Shown: positions 8,385-17,670, numbered from the stretch's first letter. The stretch is DNA of 26,581 nucleotides from Candidatus Segatella caccae (GCA_900556395.1 USOQ01000037.1:1-26581), one strand, 5' to 3'. Made by a program: numbers and translations. The notes: generated by a model from the letters alone, not told the origin.

Positions 8385-8447
8385 TCACGACTGTTTCAAT
8401 CTTGAGATACGCCACCACCATGCTGTTGTAGATACGAATGTCATCAT
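8385..8447 (-). CDS. trpL: trp operon leader peptide with three tandem Trp codons
   Basis: A 20-codon ORF with tandem ATG start codons (8447 and 8444) encodes MMTFVSTTAWWWRISRLKQS and ends with TGA at 8387-8385. Three consecutive TGG codons occupy 8420-8412. It lies about 65 nt after the predicted transcription start and 45 bp before the terminator hairpin, the layout expected of a ribosome-stalling leader peptide. When charged tRNA-Trp is scarce the ribosome would stall on WWW and alter leader folding so that transcription continues into trpD. The upstream region is A-rich (AAAAATATAAG) without a clear Shine-Dalgarno site, normal for this phylum. Confidence 0.85.
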   Translation of the reverse strand: MMTFVSTTAWWWRISRLKQS

Positions 8448-8518
8448 AATCTTATATTTTTATATTGATTCTTTGGTCTATCAATTCTATTCTAAGGATT
8501 ACTCCTTATTTCTGATTG

Positions 8519-8549
8519 CAAATTTACACTTTAAATTTCAATTTACAAA
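8519..8549 (-). promoter_or_regulatory. trp operon promoter
   Basis: On the minus strand TTTG (8549-8546), 19 bp, then TAAATTTG (8526-8519) matches the Bacteroidota sigma-ABfr consensus exactly in sequence and spacing. Predicted start is near 8512, giving a leader RNA of about 275 nt before trpD. Confidence 0.8.
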
Positions 8550-8649
8550 CTTTTTGTCGAAAAAAATTGCTTTTTCGTTATTTTTTATCACTTTTACTTC
8601 ATTATTCGTCTTCACAAAATGGCTACACCTTATTATATATATAATTGCA

Positions 8650-8815
8650 AGTTTAGAAGTTAAAGGAGTTAGGAAGTTAAAGAAGTCAAAGGAGTTAAGG
8701 AGTTATCGCTCCCTACGGTCGCTGAGGAGTTAAGACAATAGTCTTTTTGGCGTAGTTTTTTAAGCAGCAAGACATACGTCTTAACTCCTTTAACTTCCTA
8801 ATATGCGAAAGTTCA
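8650..8815 (+). repeat. Dispersed GAGTTA-type structured repeat, copy 1
   Basis: Core conserved with three other sites: GGAGTTATCGCTCCCTACGG at about 8696-8718, then AGGAGTTAAGAC (8725-8736), AATAGTCTTTTT, AAGCAGCAAGACATACGTC and a closing GTCTTAACTCCT (8778-8789). The 8725-8736 segment is perfectly complementary to 8778-8789, and the outer arms (AGGAAGTTAAAG... and ...CTTTAACTTCCT) are also complementary. The end carries GCGAAAGTTCAGTATA, seen inverted at the ends of copies 3 and 4. It lies between the divergent trp and peptidase promoters. No protein is encoded. Confidence 0.8.
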
Positions 8816-8968
8816 GTATAGATTCGAGTTTCGCTAATTTCACTTACTTCTCTAACGCTTTTCACATCTAACCTCTTCAACACCTACATATATTTCGCAT
8901 ATTATCTATCAATTCGCACACTTTTTACACTTATTATGCAACAAATCGACATTTTTCCGCTTATTATG

Positions 8969-8999
8969 GTTGTTTTTTCATTTTTTATACGTAACTTTG
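8969..8999 (+). promoter_or_regulatory. Promoter of the DUF4953-type peptidase gene
   Basis: TAACTTTG at 8992-8999 is a perfect TAnnTTTG element, with GTTG (8969-8972) 19 bp upstream as a near match to TTTG. Transcription would begin near 9006, which rules out the longer reading frame start at 8936 and supports the ATG at 9050. Confidence 0.75.
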
Positions 9000-9049
9000 C
9001 GCACAAAACATTAACGTACAGAATAAAACGAAAAGAAAAAAAAATTATT

Positions 9050-11614
9050 ATGAGATTATCAACATTTGTGTTGGCGGTAAGTATATGCTTTGCCCCCCCA
9101 TCACTGAACACCCAAGCCAAGAGTAAGAAAAAGAGCCTTAACTTACTGACAGCAAAGGCAGATTCAACAAAGAATGATTATGCTAAAGTCACCAAAGGCG
9201 GAAAGATAGATACAGGTTTGTTTACTGTTATCTACAACAACAAAAGTGGTAAACTCTACTTTGAGTTGCCCGACTCAGCCTTCCACCGCCAGTATATCTT
9301 AGCAAACAGAATGGCAGCCACCAGCGACACACAGGATTTTGTGGCTGGACAGATGATCAACACTCCTTTGCTCATACAGTTCTCAAAGGATGAACGAAAC
9401 GTGTATATCAATCTCATACAGAGTAACAATGTCGTTGACAAGAACGACCCTATCGCTGCTTCTTTCGACAAGAATTTCTTGAACCCTCGTATGAAAGGTT
9501 TCAAGATTGCTGCACGCAATAATGGCAATGTCGTTATTGACGTGACTTCTTTCTTCGGTACCAACGAGGCTTATATCTCGCCACTAAAGGAAGTATCTAT
9601 TTTTTCTAAACTCTTCGGCGATGCCAATGCCATCAAGGGTACTTTCTCTGCCGATGCCTCCAGCATCGACTTCGTGAAGACTTTCCCTAAGAATATTGAG
9701 ATAGAGAGCACCCTGTCGTTCAACACCACAGGAATGGTCAAAAAGCCTTACTCTGTGAAGGTTCACCGCTCGCTCTTCGTCCTGCCCGAGGATCCTATGC
9801 CTATGAGATACCAGGACAACCGAGTAGGTTTCTTCAATAACAACAAGAACATATATAGTTCTTCTAAGGACAAGGTGGAGAGCAAAATCTACATCAACAG
9901 ATGGCGCCTGCAACCCAAACCCGAGGATATGGACAAGTACTTTGCCGGCGAACTGGTGGAGCCACAGAAACCTATCGTGTTCTATGTCGACTCTGCCTTC
10001 CCTGAGAAGTGGAGAGCAACCATCAAGACGGGTATAGAAGACTGGAACCAGGCTTTCGAACAGGCTGGCTTCAAGAATGCCATCATTGCTAAAGACTATC
10101 CCAAGAACGACCCCGACTTCGATCCAGATGATATGCGCTACAACTGCTTCAAGTATGCAGTTACATCTACCGCCAATGCCATGGGTCCAAGTCATAAAGA
10201 CCCTCGTACCGGCGAGATCCTCACCGCCGATGTCATCTGGTATCACAACATCGTATCTCTGTTGCACAACTGGCGATTCATCCAGACCGCAGCTGTAGAC
10301 AAGCGAGTTCGTAAGAACATCTTCGATGACGATGTGATGCGCGAGTCTATCCGTTATGCAGCAGCCCACGAGATTGGTCATACCCTGGGTCTGATGCACA
10401 ACATGGGTGCCAGCTATGCTTTCGACGTTGAGCAGCTGAGAGATCCAAAGTTCACACAGCAGTATGGCACCACACCAAGTATCATGGACTATGCCCGCAA
10501 CAACTACATCGCCCAGCCTGGCGATTTGGAGAAAGGCGTGCGCCTTACTCCTCCTGTTATCGGTGTATACGACAAGTATGCCATCAACTGGGGTTACAGA
10601 ATCATCAAGGGCGCCAATACTCCTGAGGAGGAAGTGGCTACTCTTAACAAATGGATTGCCGAGAAAGCCAACGATAAGAAATTCCAGTTTGGCGCTCAGC
10701 AGGTTTTAGGTACTGTAGACCCTACCGACCTGACCGAGGACCTTGGAAACGACCATATCAAAGCCAGCAACTATGGCATCAGCAACATGAAGATTCTGAT
10801 GAAGAACTTCGAGAACTGGACCATGCAGAAGGGTGAGCGATACGACGACTTAGAGGAACTCTATCGTGAGGTTACCAAGCAGTACACCCGCTATATCAAT
10901 CACGTAGTGTCTTACATCGGTGGTATCGAATATACAGAAATCCGACAGGGTGACGGACAGGCACAGAGCATGAACTACATCAACAAGGCTCGTCAGAAAG
11001 AAGCCCTCACATGGCTCCTTGCACAGATGCGCAGCTACGACAGTTGGCTCACACCTCATGCCCTGCTGAACAAATTGGAACTAAGCCTCGATGCCAACAA
11101 GAACATCTGCAAGCGTACCATTTCTTCGCTGTTCAACCCCACAGCACTCTATCGCATCAAGGAAGGTGGAATGGTTAATGCCAACGCCAACTACACCATC
11201 GAAGGTTATATGAACGACCTAACCAACATGCTCTTCAAGGCACCTGTGGGAGGTAAACTTTCTTATGCCGAGCAGGCTCTGCAGTCTAATGCCATCAGCC
11301 TGATGATGCAGCGCACAGGCTTGCAGCCCGAGACAGGCAAGAAGACCAAGGGCTTCACCGACGACCAGTTGTGGCAGAACGACCTCGAGATGTCGCAGCA
11401 GATTTGCAATGCCAACGACATGACCGACAGCTTCGTACGTATCAATTATGGTGGAAGCATGCTCAGCGATGCTGAGACTGGTGCCCTGATGACAGGAAGC
11501 CTGCAGCGTGTACTCAACAAGTATCGTGCTTATCGTGCTACCGCTACTGGCAGCACCCGCGACTTCTACTCTTATCAGATTCTTCTCATGGAGAAGTTGC
11601 TGAACAATAAGTAA
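9050..11614 (+). CDS. Zinc-dependent metallopeptidase (DUF5117/DUF4953 family), secreted
   Basis: The protein has 854 residues from ATG 9050 and a signal peptide (MRLSTFVLAVSICFAPPS...). The order fits the Bacteroidota DUF5118-DUF5117-DUF4953 architecture: a short N-terminal module with KGGKIDTGLFTVI, a beta-rich central region, and a metzincin-like catalytic part. The zinc motif HEIGHTLGLMHN gives ligands His440, His444 and His450 with catalytic Glu441. A likely Met-turn, SIMDYA, follows about 40 residues later. It probably acts in the periplasm or at the outer membrane; its substrate is unknown. The gene starts with an A-rich leader (AAAAGAAAAAAAAATT) and lies upstream of susC/susD in the same direction, separated by a dispersed repeat and a susC promoter element. 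Family assignment rests on motif and architecture recall. Confidence 0.88.
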   Translation: MRLSTFVLAVSICFAPPSLNTQAKSKKKSLNLLTAKADSTKNDYAKVTKGGKIDTGLFTVIYNNKSGKLYFELPDSAFHRQYILANRMAATSDTQDFVAGQMINTPLLIQFSKDERNVYINLIQSNNVVDKNDPIAASFDKNFLNPRMKGFKIAARNNGNVVIDVTSFFGTNEAYISPLKEVSIFSKLFGDANAIKGTFSADASSIDFVKTFPKNIEIESTLSFNTTGMVKKPYSVKVHRSLFVLPEDPMPMRYQDNRVGFFNNNKNIYSSSKDKVESKIYINRWRLQPKPEDMDKYFAGELVEPQKPIVFYVDSAFPEKWRATIKTGIEDWNQAFEQAGFKNAIIAKDYPKNDPDFDPDDMRYNCFKYAVTSTANAMGPSHKDPRTGEILTADVIWYHNIVSLLHNWRFIQTAAVDKRVRKNIFDDDVMRESIRYAAAHEIGHTLGLMHNMGASYAFDVEQLRDPKFTQQYGTTPSIMDYARNNYIAQPGDLEKGVRLTPPVIGVYDKYAINWGYRIIKGANTPEEEVATLNKWIAEKANDKKFQFGAQQVLGTVDPTDLTEDLGNDHIKASNYGISNMKILMKNFENWTMQKGERYDDLEELYREVTKQYTRYINHVVSYIGGIEYTEIRQGDGQAQSMNYINKARQKEALTWLLAQMRSYDSWLTPHALLNKLELSLDANKNICKRTISSLFNPTALYRIKEGGMVNANANYTIEGYMNDLTNMLFKAPVGGKLSYAEQALQSNAISLMMQRTGLQPETGKKTKGFTDDQLWQNDLEMSQQICNANDMTDSFVRINYGGSMLSDAETGALMTGSLQRVLNKYRAYRATATGSTRDFYSYQILLMEKLLNNK

Positions 11615-11615
11615 C

Positions 11616-11757
11616 ACTACTTTCGTAAGTTAAGGAGTTAAAGGAGTTAAGGAGTTATCGCTCCCTACGGTCGCTGAGGAGTTAAGACAATAGTCTTTTT
11701 AGCGTAATTTTTAAACAGCAAGACATACGTCTTAACTCCTTAACTCCTTTAACTCCC
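11616..11757 (+). repeat. Dispersed GAGTTA-type structured repeat, copy 2
   Basis: The same core as copy 1 (GGAGTTATCGCTCCCTACGG ... AGGAGTTAAGACAATAGTC ... AAGACATACGTCTTAACTCC) in the same orientation, starting 2 bp after the peptidase stop codon. Here the ACTTTCGTA end motif sits on the left side. The element fills most of the gap between the peptidase gene and susC and may also work as a terminator or RNA processing signal. Confidence 0.8.
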
Positions 11758-11805
11758 CGAATTCCTCAAAAAGAATTCTTCCCGAATTCTCCCCAGAACA
11801 AGTTA

Positions 11806-11813
11806 TATTTTTG
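11806..11813 (+). promoter_or_regulatory. Probable -7 element for the susC operon
   Basis: TATTTTTG fits TAnnTTTG, but I see no TTTG at the proper distance upstream. Transcription would start near 11820. That allows an ATG at 11829 (very short leader) or at 11859 (about 40-nt leader), and excludes the TTG at 11811. Confidence 0.5.
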
Positions 11814-11828
11814 AAAATAAATATTTTT

Positions 11829-14800
11829 ATGAGAGAGAACAAAACACTGCACTACTACATGAAGTGGGCACTCATGCTTACTTTCATGTGGGTATGTCAA
11901 TTTGCAAACGCCCAGGACTTCGTCAAGGGTAAGGTGATCGACCAGGCTGGTGAGCCTGTCACTGGTGCCTATGTAAGGTGGAAAGACACCAAGATAGGTG
12001 CCAGCACCGATGTGGATGGCAACTTCTCCATCCCTGCCCATCAGGGTAAGTTGGTCATTTCTTTCCTTGGTTATAAGACGAAGGAGATAAGCGCTCAGTC
12101 TGGCAAACAGATAGAAGTGAAACTGGAAGAAGACGCCCAGCATCTCGACGAGTTTGTCGTAATAGGTTATGGTCTTCAGAAGAAATCGTCTATCACAGGT
12201 TCTATTGAGACCATCAAGGCTGACGACTTGCTCATGATGCCTACCGCCAACCTCGACAATGCGCTTACCGGACAGGTGGCTGGTCTGCAGGTCATGGCTT
12301 CTACGGGTGACCCAAGTACAGCCAAGGAAGCTGCCCTTCATATCCGTGGTATCAACTCTGCACCATTGCTCGTTATCGATGGTGTGCCAAGATTCGGTAC
12401 GACTACTTCCGATGGCGAGACTCGTCTTTCCGACCTCAACCCCGATGACATCGAGAGTATCACCGTACTGAAAGATGCTGCCGCTGCTGCCGTATATGGT
12501 GCACGTGCCGCTAATGGTGTTATCCTCGTACAGACCAAGCGTGCTGAGGGCAACCAGAAGTTGCGCATCAACTACCGTGGTCAGTACAACCTTCAGGAAG
12601 CCACCAAGCTGCCTGAGTTCCTCAATGCCTACGAGTTTGCCAAACTTCGCAACCAGGCCATTGCCAACACTCCTTCCAGCACCCTGACTCCTTATACTGA
12701 GGAGCAGTTGGAAGAAATCCGCACACATGCCAACCCCAACGTCTATGGCGATAGCAACCTCTTAGACTATCTCGACAAGACAGGCTACTCTACCACACAT
12801 GCTGTATCTGCAAGTGGTGGCAACTCTTACGTAAAATACTATCTCTCGTTAGGCTATGCCAACTCTAAAGGTCTCTATAGTGGTGTTGGTCGCGACCGCA
12901 TCAACTACTCTATGAAGTTGGATGCCACCCTCACCAAGGGTCTCGTCTTGTCTGTCGACTATACAGGCGCCAACTCTAACGCCAAGAATAGCAGCTACAC
13001 AACCCTGGATGCAGCCTATAGCTATTCTCCCCTTCAGGTATACGAGTTTACCAATGGCGAGTTGGCAAGTATCGATGGTAGCAACCCACTCATCAATCTT
13101 CGTGGCTTGGGCGGATACATCAAAGATCTGTCAAGAATGGGTACTGTGAATGTCAACCTGAGATGGGACATTCCTTGGGTAAAGGGTCTGAATGCCTATG
13201 TACGCGGAACCTTCGATGACAACCATCGTATAGAAAAGAAATACAGCACTCCTGTAACACTCTACACTTACGACGCCAACACCGAAGAATTTGCCATCGA
13301 CCAGAATACCGTTTATCCTAAGGCAAAGACTACTTTAGAGCAGACCGACCGCTTCTATAAGAGTCAGCTCTACGAGGCGGGTATCAACTACAACAACACT
13401 TTTGCTACAAAGCATACCGTAGGTGCCACCCTGGTCATGAACTACCAGCGTCTCAACAACCAGTATATGACTGGTAAGAACCTCGACAAGACTTCAGTAC
13501 CCGAGACCATGGGTGTAGCCAAGAGTTCAAGCCTCAATGGTGACGAGTCCATCAACGAGCGTGCCTCTACTATCGGCCGTCTCAACTACAGCTACGCCAA
13601 CAAGTACTTTGCTGAGTTCAGTTTCCGTGTCGACGGTTCTACCAACTTCTCACCCTCCAACCGATGGGGTTTCTTCCCATCATTCTCTGGTTCATGGGTT
13701 GTCTCTAATGAGGAATTCTTCAAAGCCTGGAAGCAGGGCGTCATCTCTAACCTCAAGCTGAGAGCCTCTACTGGATGGTTGGGTAATGACGGTTTGGTGG
13801 ATGCATACTCATATCTGAAGAACTACACCGAGTCTGCCAACTATGGTTACAGCTTCGGCAGCAAGGGTTCTGCCTCAAGCGTTTACCGCCCAGGATTTAC
13901 CCTCATGACCTATCCAAACACCGATCTGTCATGGGGAAAAACCCACGACTATAACTTCGGTTTGGACATGGGCTTCTGGAACGGACGCATCGGTGTGTCT
14001 TTCGATTACTTCGTACGTTACGAGACCGACAAGATCACATCGGCACCCGACTATCTCTTCCCTCCTTCGACAGGTACCGACGGAGCTTATCCTTCTGAGA
14101 ACTTCAGCAAGTTGAAGGCATGGGGCTGGGACTTCACCATCAGCCACAAGAATACCATCGGCAAGTTCAAGTACAACATGTCAATCAACCTGTCAAAGAG
14201 CAACGACAAATACCTCGACTTCGGCGACGAGAGCAGCCAGTTGCCCAACCTTCGCCGTAAGGGAACCAGCAGCATGGTATGGCAGATGTATCAGGCAGCA
14301 GGTCTGTTCCAGAGTCAGGAAGAAATCGACAACTGGGCACTCGATCAGGACGGACAGGGCAATGCCACCTTAGCTCCTGGTGACATCAAATACATCGACC
14401 AGAACGAGGATGGTGTTCTCGACTCTCATGACTATATTTACGTCAAGAACTCTTCACGCCCAGATATGGACTTCAGCTTCCGTATAGGAATGCAGTACAA
14501 AGGCTTCTTCCTCAATGCCATCTTCCAGGGCGAGTCAGGCTACAAGCAGAACATTACCGATTCCTATACGATAGAGAACGGAACCTTGCCAAAATACCAG
14601 AAGTATCACCTTACCGACAGTTGGTCAGAGAGCAATCCTTCTGGCAAATATCCACGCGTGAAGATTGCCACCAAAAATGACAACAACCGCAAGAAGTCTA
14701 CATTCTGGATTGAGGACTGTAACTTTGTGCGCCTCAAGTTGCTCAACTTGGGTTACAACTTCCCAGGCAGCATTGTCAAGAAGATGAGCCTTTCTTCGCT

Positions 14801-14924
14801 CAGCATCGCTTTGCAAGGAAGCAACCTCTTCACCATCAGTAGTCTGAAGAGCATGGACCCGGAGTCACTCCGTGGCTACCCTATCCAGCGCTCTTACGGT
14901 GTAACTCTCAACTTAGGTCTCTAA
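11829..14924 (+). CDS. SusC/RagA-type TonB-dependent outer-membrane transporter
   Basis: A 1031-residue outer-membrane barrel that imports oligomers together with its SusD partner. A signal peptide ending ANAQ (about residue 29) is followed by a carboxypeptidase-regulatory-like domain (about 33-110: VKGKVIDQAGEPVTGAYVRW...). The TonB-box-like segment LDEFVVIGYG, the plug domain with LHIRGINSAPLLVIDGVPR and DIESITVLKDAAAAAVYGARAANGV, and the beta-barrel follow. It ends in the aromatic-poor strand YGVTLNLGL. The in-frame ATG at 11859 (MKWALMLTF...) is an equally good signal-peptide start. susD follows after 37 bp, so they are co-transcribed. The nutrient cannot be read from sequence; nearby peptidases suggest peptides. 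Confidence 0.95.
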   Translation: MRENKTLHYYMKWALMLTFMWVCQFANAQDFVKGKVIDQAGEPVTGAYVRWKDTKIGASTDVDGNFSIPAHQGKLVISFLGYKTKEISAQSGKQIEVKLEEDAQHLDEFVVIGYGLQKKSSITGSIETIKADDLLMMPTANLDNALTGQVAGLQVMASTGDPSTAKEAALHIRGINSAPLLVIDGVPRFGTTTSDGETRLSDLNPDDIESITVLKDAAAAAVYGARAANGVILVQTKRAEGNQKLRINYRGQYNLQEATKLPEFLNAYEFAKLRNQAIANTPSSTLTPYTEEQLEEIRTHANPNVYGDSNLLDYLDKTGYSTTHAVSASGGNSYVKYYLSLGYANSKGLYSGVGRDRINYSMKLDATLTKGLVLSVDYTGANSNAKNSSYTTLDAAYSYSPLQVYEFTNGELASIDGSNPLINLRGLGGYIKDLSRMGTVNVNLRWDIPWVKGLNAYVRGTFDDNHRIEKKYSTPVTLYTYDANTEEFAIDQNTVYPKAKTTLEQTDRFYKSQLYEAGINYNNTFATKHTVGATLVMNYQRLNNQYMTGKNLDKTSVPETMGVAKSSSLNGDESINERASTIGRLNYSYANKYFAEFSFRVDGSTNFSPSNRWGFFPSFSGSWVVSNEEFFKAWKQGVISNLKLRASTGWLGNDGLVDAYSYLKNYTESANYGYSFGSKGSASSVYRPGFTLMTYPNTDLSWGKTHDYNFGLDMGFWNGRIGVSFDYFVRYETDKITSAPDYLFPPSTGTDGAYPSENFSKLKAWGWDFTISHKNTIGKFKYNMSINLSKSNDKYLDFGDESSQLPNLRRKGTSSMVWQMYQAAGLFQSQEEIDNWALDQDGQGNATLAPGDIKYIDQNEDGVLDSHDYIYVKNSSRPDMDFSFRIGMQYKGFFLNAIFQGESGYKQNITDSYTIENGTLPKYQKYHLTDSWSESNPSGKYPRVKIATKNDNNRKKSTFWIEDCNFVRLKLLNLGYNFPGSIVKKMSLSSLSIALQGSNLFTISSLKSMDPESLRGYPIQRSYGVTLNLGL

Positions 14925-14961
14925 CGAGACCACATTATAATATATATAGAACACAGAAAGT

Positions 14962-16734
14962 ATGAAAATACAATTCAATAGAATCATAACCATCATTACA
15001 CTCGCAGCCACCACCGGTGTGCTGACGAGTTGCGACAGCCTGTTCAGGGATGCTCCTCTCGACAAGATTTCCGAGAAGTCGGTATGGAGTAATCCTCAGC
15101 TTCTCGACGAATACGAGAACTCTTGGTACAGATGCATGAGTAATGGCTTCAATACTTATGTACCCAACATTTCATTGGTGAAGAGTAAGTCAAGATATTA
15201 TATGCCTTGGTTTGGCGACCAGATTAGCGTGGGTAAGAGTACTTACTATAATGCCGGCTATGGCGACTTACTGAAAGGCAACAGCCAGGAGATTACCAAA
15301 TGGGCTGCCAATGTATGGAGCAACTACTTCACTCAGATTCAGTCTATCAACACCTTGCTGGAAAATTTAGGTAATATCAGCAATGGCGACCAGAAGAACC
15401 GCATCATCGGTGAGGCGCACTTCATGCGAGGCTATTACTATTATATGCTGTGGAGAATGTTTGGTGGTGTAACCCTCATCGACCACACTTATAATCCACT
15501 CATCAAAGAAGAGAAGTTCCCACGTGCAAGCTATCAGCAGATGGTAGACTTCATCGTGGCTGAGGCCGACGAGGCTGCCAAGTATCTTCCCCAGGCTCAT
15601 GCCACTACCGAGACAGGACGTGCCACCAAGGGTGCTGCCCTCATGCTCAAGGCGAAGACTTACCTCTGGGCTGCCAGTAAGGTATTCCAGAACAAGGGTG
15701 AGGAATTGACCTACTTAGGTTTTGCCGACGACCAGTCACACATCATGCTGGAGAAGGCCAAGAAGGCTTACGAAGACCTCTTCGCTCTGAACCAGTATAG
15801 CCTCATCCCTATCTCTGCCACCACACAGGACGATATTCGCGATGCCTATCGCAAAATCTTCTTGACCAAGAACTCACAGGAGTCTATCTTCGAGGTACAG
15901 CATTCTGATGATGGCGACTTTGCCAACAAGTTTGGTCATAAGCTCGATAGAGACGCAGCCTCTCCTTTCTTTACAGGTACGACTGCAGCCTACACTCCTA
16001 CCCAGAACCATGTGGACGAGTATAGCATGCAGCCTGGCAAGACCTACGATGCACAGCATCCATACAACAACAGAGACTATCGTTTCTATGCCAACATCCT
16101 GTATGATGGATGTACCTACCGCAACCACGTGATGGATATTCATTACACAAACCGTGCTGCAGGAGTCGACCTCACACCTTATGGTACTTCTTCATCTGCT
16201 GCCGTAACCCTTACAGGCTATTACATGGGCAAGTTTGTTGACCCCAGCCAGTCCATCGACAACAATGATACTTATGCCAGCAAGCAGAACTACATCATCT
16301 GGCGATTTGCAGAGGCACTGCTCGACTATGCTGAGGTTTGCTACAACTTAGGAGATACAGACTTGGCAAAGGAGTATGTCAACAAGACCCGTCAGCGTGT
16401 TCACATGCCAGACATTGAGAATCCAACACTCGACGACATCAAGAACGAGCGTCGTGTGGAAATGGCTTTCGAGGAAACCACCTACTGGGATCTCTTCAGA
16501 TGGGGTGTGGCAGAGCAGAAGATGAACGGCGAGACCAATCCTCTGAAGGGTATGCGTGTCGATGTAACTGTGGTAAACAACGAGGTGGTAAACACCAAGT
16601 ACACCATCAGCAACGTAAACCGTTTCCCTAAACGTGTGAGAGTCTTCGACAAGAAACAATACTATCTGCCCATTCCTTGGAGCGAGATCAAGTATCACGG
16701 CATTGCCCAGAACCCAGACTGGACAGAACAATAA
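14962..16734 (+). CDS. SusD/RagB-type surface lipoprotein
   Basis: A 590-residue partner of the SusC transporter that caps the barrel and binds substrate outside the cell. The lipoprotein signal peptide ends in the lipobox LTSC (Cys24), followed by DSLF. Typical SusD features are the TPR-like helical region with GEAHFMRGYYYYMLWRMFGGV, the segment LMLKAKTYLWAA, and the C-terminal NERRVEMAFEETTYWDLFRWG motif, then RFPKRVRVFDKKQYYLPIPWSEI. It lies 37 bp after susC. A strong hairpin (16793-16825) follows the stop codon, suggesting the pair is expressed more highly than the genes downstream. Confidence 0.95.
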   Translation: MKIQFNRIITIITLAATTGVLTSCDSLFRDAPLDKISEKSVWSNPQLLDEYENSWYRCMSNGFNTYVPNISLVKSKSRYYMPWFGDQISVGKSTYYNAGYGDLLKGNSQEITKWAANVWSNYFTQIQSINTLLENLGNISNGDQKNRIIGEAHFMRGYYYYMLWRMFGGVTLIDHTYNPLIKEEKFPRASYQQMVDFIVAEADEAAKYLPQAHATTETGRATKGAALMLKAKTYLWAASKVFQNKGEELTYLGFADDQSHIMLEKAKKAYEDLFALNQYSLIPISATTQDDIRDAYRKIFLTKNSQESIFEVQHSDDGDFANKFGHKLDRDAASPFFTGTTAAYTPTQNHVDEYSMQPGKTYDAQHPYNNRDYRFYANILYDGCTYRNHVMDIHYTNRAAGVDLTPYGTSSSAAVTLTGYYMGKFVDPSQSIDNNDTYASKQNYIIWRFAEALLDYAEVCYNLGDTDLAKEYVNKTRQRVHMPDIENPTLDDIKNERRVEMAFEETTYWDLFRWGVAEQKMNGETNPLKGMRVDVTVVNNEVVNTKYTISNVNRFPKRVRVFDKKQYYLPIPWSEIKYHGIAQNPDWTEQ

Positions 16735-16792
16735 AAAGAGCACTATTCATATATAGCTGCAATAAAACACTCAATACAAACAACGGATAAAA

Positions 16793-16825
16793 GTTCTTTC
16801 GTCAGCAAGACGCTGACGAAAGAAC
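16793..16825 (+). terminator. Perfect 14-bp hairpin between susD and downstream secreted-protein genes
   Basis: GTTCTTTCGTCAGC, a 5-nt AAGAC loop, and the exact complement. No T-run follows (ATTCCTTAAC), so it is either a partial terminator or a 3'-end stabilising/processing structure for susC-susD mRNA. It ends 26 bp before the next ATG. Confidence 0.65.
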
Positions 16826-16851
16826 ATTCCTTAACAAAAAACATCATCTTT

Positions 16852-17670
16852 ATGAAAAAACTTTACTTAGCATGGGCGCTATTACTCAGCGCTATCGGAG
16901 TTCAAGCACAGGAGTACAATCTTTTCCCAGCTTCAGTTGTTGACGCAGATGGCTGGTTGTGGTTCAATAGCCAGGAGATTGTTGACCAGTATATCGGTGT
17001 CTGCAATGAAAATGACTACAAAGTAGACCCTGAAGGCAAAATCATCCAGATGATTTATGCAGACCAAGTGCCTTCATATCCTTCGACTACAGTAGACCCA
17101 GACGCGATTGGATACGGAAAAGGCGGCGAGTTGGGTACAGAAGGTTATAAGAAAGGAGCTATCATCTTACCCGCTGCAAGTGCATGGCTTTCACAAAATG
17201 GTGGTGGAATTGTTCTTTGCTTGCCTTCATGCTCTACATTCAGCATAAATGTTTCATGCTCGAGTTCCATCTACTGTCAACTTTTAAGCACAGACAAAGT
17301 AGGCACTATCTTCGGTGATTATGAAGTGCGCAAGGCATATGGCTTCAAGAGTTTTGCAGGTGCAGGCAACACCACGGTTACTGGCCTTGAAAAACAAACA
17401 AATGGCTACAACGAAATTACAATTAAGTCCGACAAACCTGTATATGCATACTTCCGCAACATCACAAATAAAGAGGTTTACATCCACGGCATCAAGGTGA
17501 CCACTCCTAAACAGGAGACTACAGGCATTGCCAACATACAGACACAGGGTACAACCGCACAGGAGGTATATACTATTGATGGCGTCAAGGTAGGCAACAC
17601 CTTGAAGGGTCAGAAGCAGGGCTTGTACATTGTCAAGCAAGGCAACAGCATCAAGAAGGTCATTAAATAA
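16852..17670 (+). CDS. Secreted protein of unknown function with C-terminal sorting-like module
   Basis: A 272-residue protein with a clear signal peptide (MKKLYLAWALLLSAIGVQAQ, cleavage after residue 20). The middle is beta-rich, low in charge, and has a Ser/Cys cluster (CLPSCSTFSINVSCSSSIYC) of a kind seen in ligand-binding beta-sandwich domains. The last 50 residues (TTGIANIQ... VYTIDGVKVGNTLKGQKQGLYIVKQGNSIKKVIK) have the pattern of short Bacteroidota C-terminal modules related to type IX secretion sorting domains (VYxxDGxxV then KGLYIV then a basic end). The two genes downstream end similarly. I do not recognise the central domain. It is likely a surface-exposed or secreted accessory of the SusC/SusD system. 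Confidence 0.75.
   Translation: MKKLYLAWALLLSAIGVQAQEYNLFPASVVDADGWLWFNSQEIVDQYIGVCNENDYKVDPEGKIIQMIYADQVPSYPSTTVDPDAIGYGKGGELGTEGYKKGAIILPAASAWLSQNGGGIVLCLPSCSTFSINVSCSSSIYCQLLSTDKVGTIFGDYEVRKAYGFKSFAGAGNTTVTGLEKQTNGYNEITIKSDKPVYAYFRNITNKEVYIHGIKVTTPKQETTGIANIQTQGTTAQEVYTIDGVKVGNTLKGQKQGLYIVKQGNSIKKVIK

Noticed and set aside
8236..8450. T-box or other riboswitch in the trp leader
   Set aside because: No T-box consensus or aptamer core seen; the Trp-rich ORF plus terminator explains the region better.
8473..8733. 86-codon plus-strand frame in the trp/peptidase intergenic region
   Set aside because: It runs through the trp promoter and into the dispersed repeat; composition is low-complexity and ends in repeat-encoded SLRSLRS.
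8936..9049. N-terminal extension of the zinc peptidase
   Set aside because: A perfect -7 element at 8992-8999 lies within it, and a normal signal peptide begins at 9050.
9584..10399. 271-codon minus-strand frame opposite the zinc peptidase
   Set aside because: Shadow of the HEIGH peptidase; no promoter or domain.
11766..12728. 320-codon open frame on the minus strand opposite susC
   Set aside because: Antisense to the well-conserved SusC plug domain; the translation has no recognisable motif.
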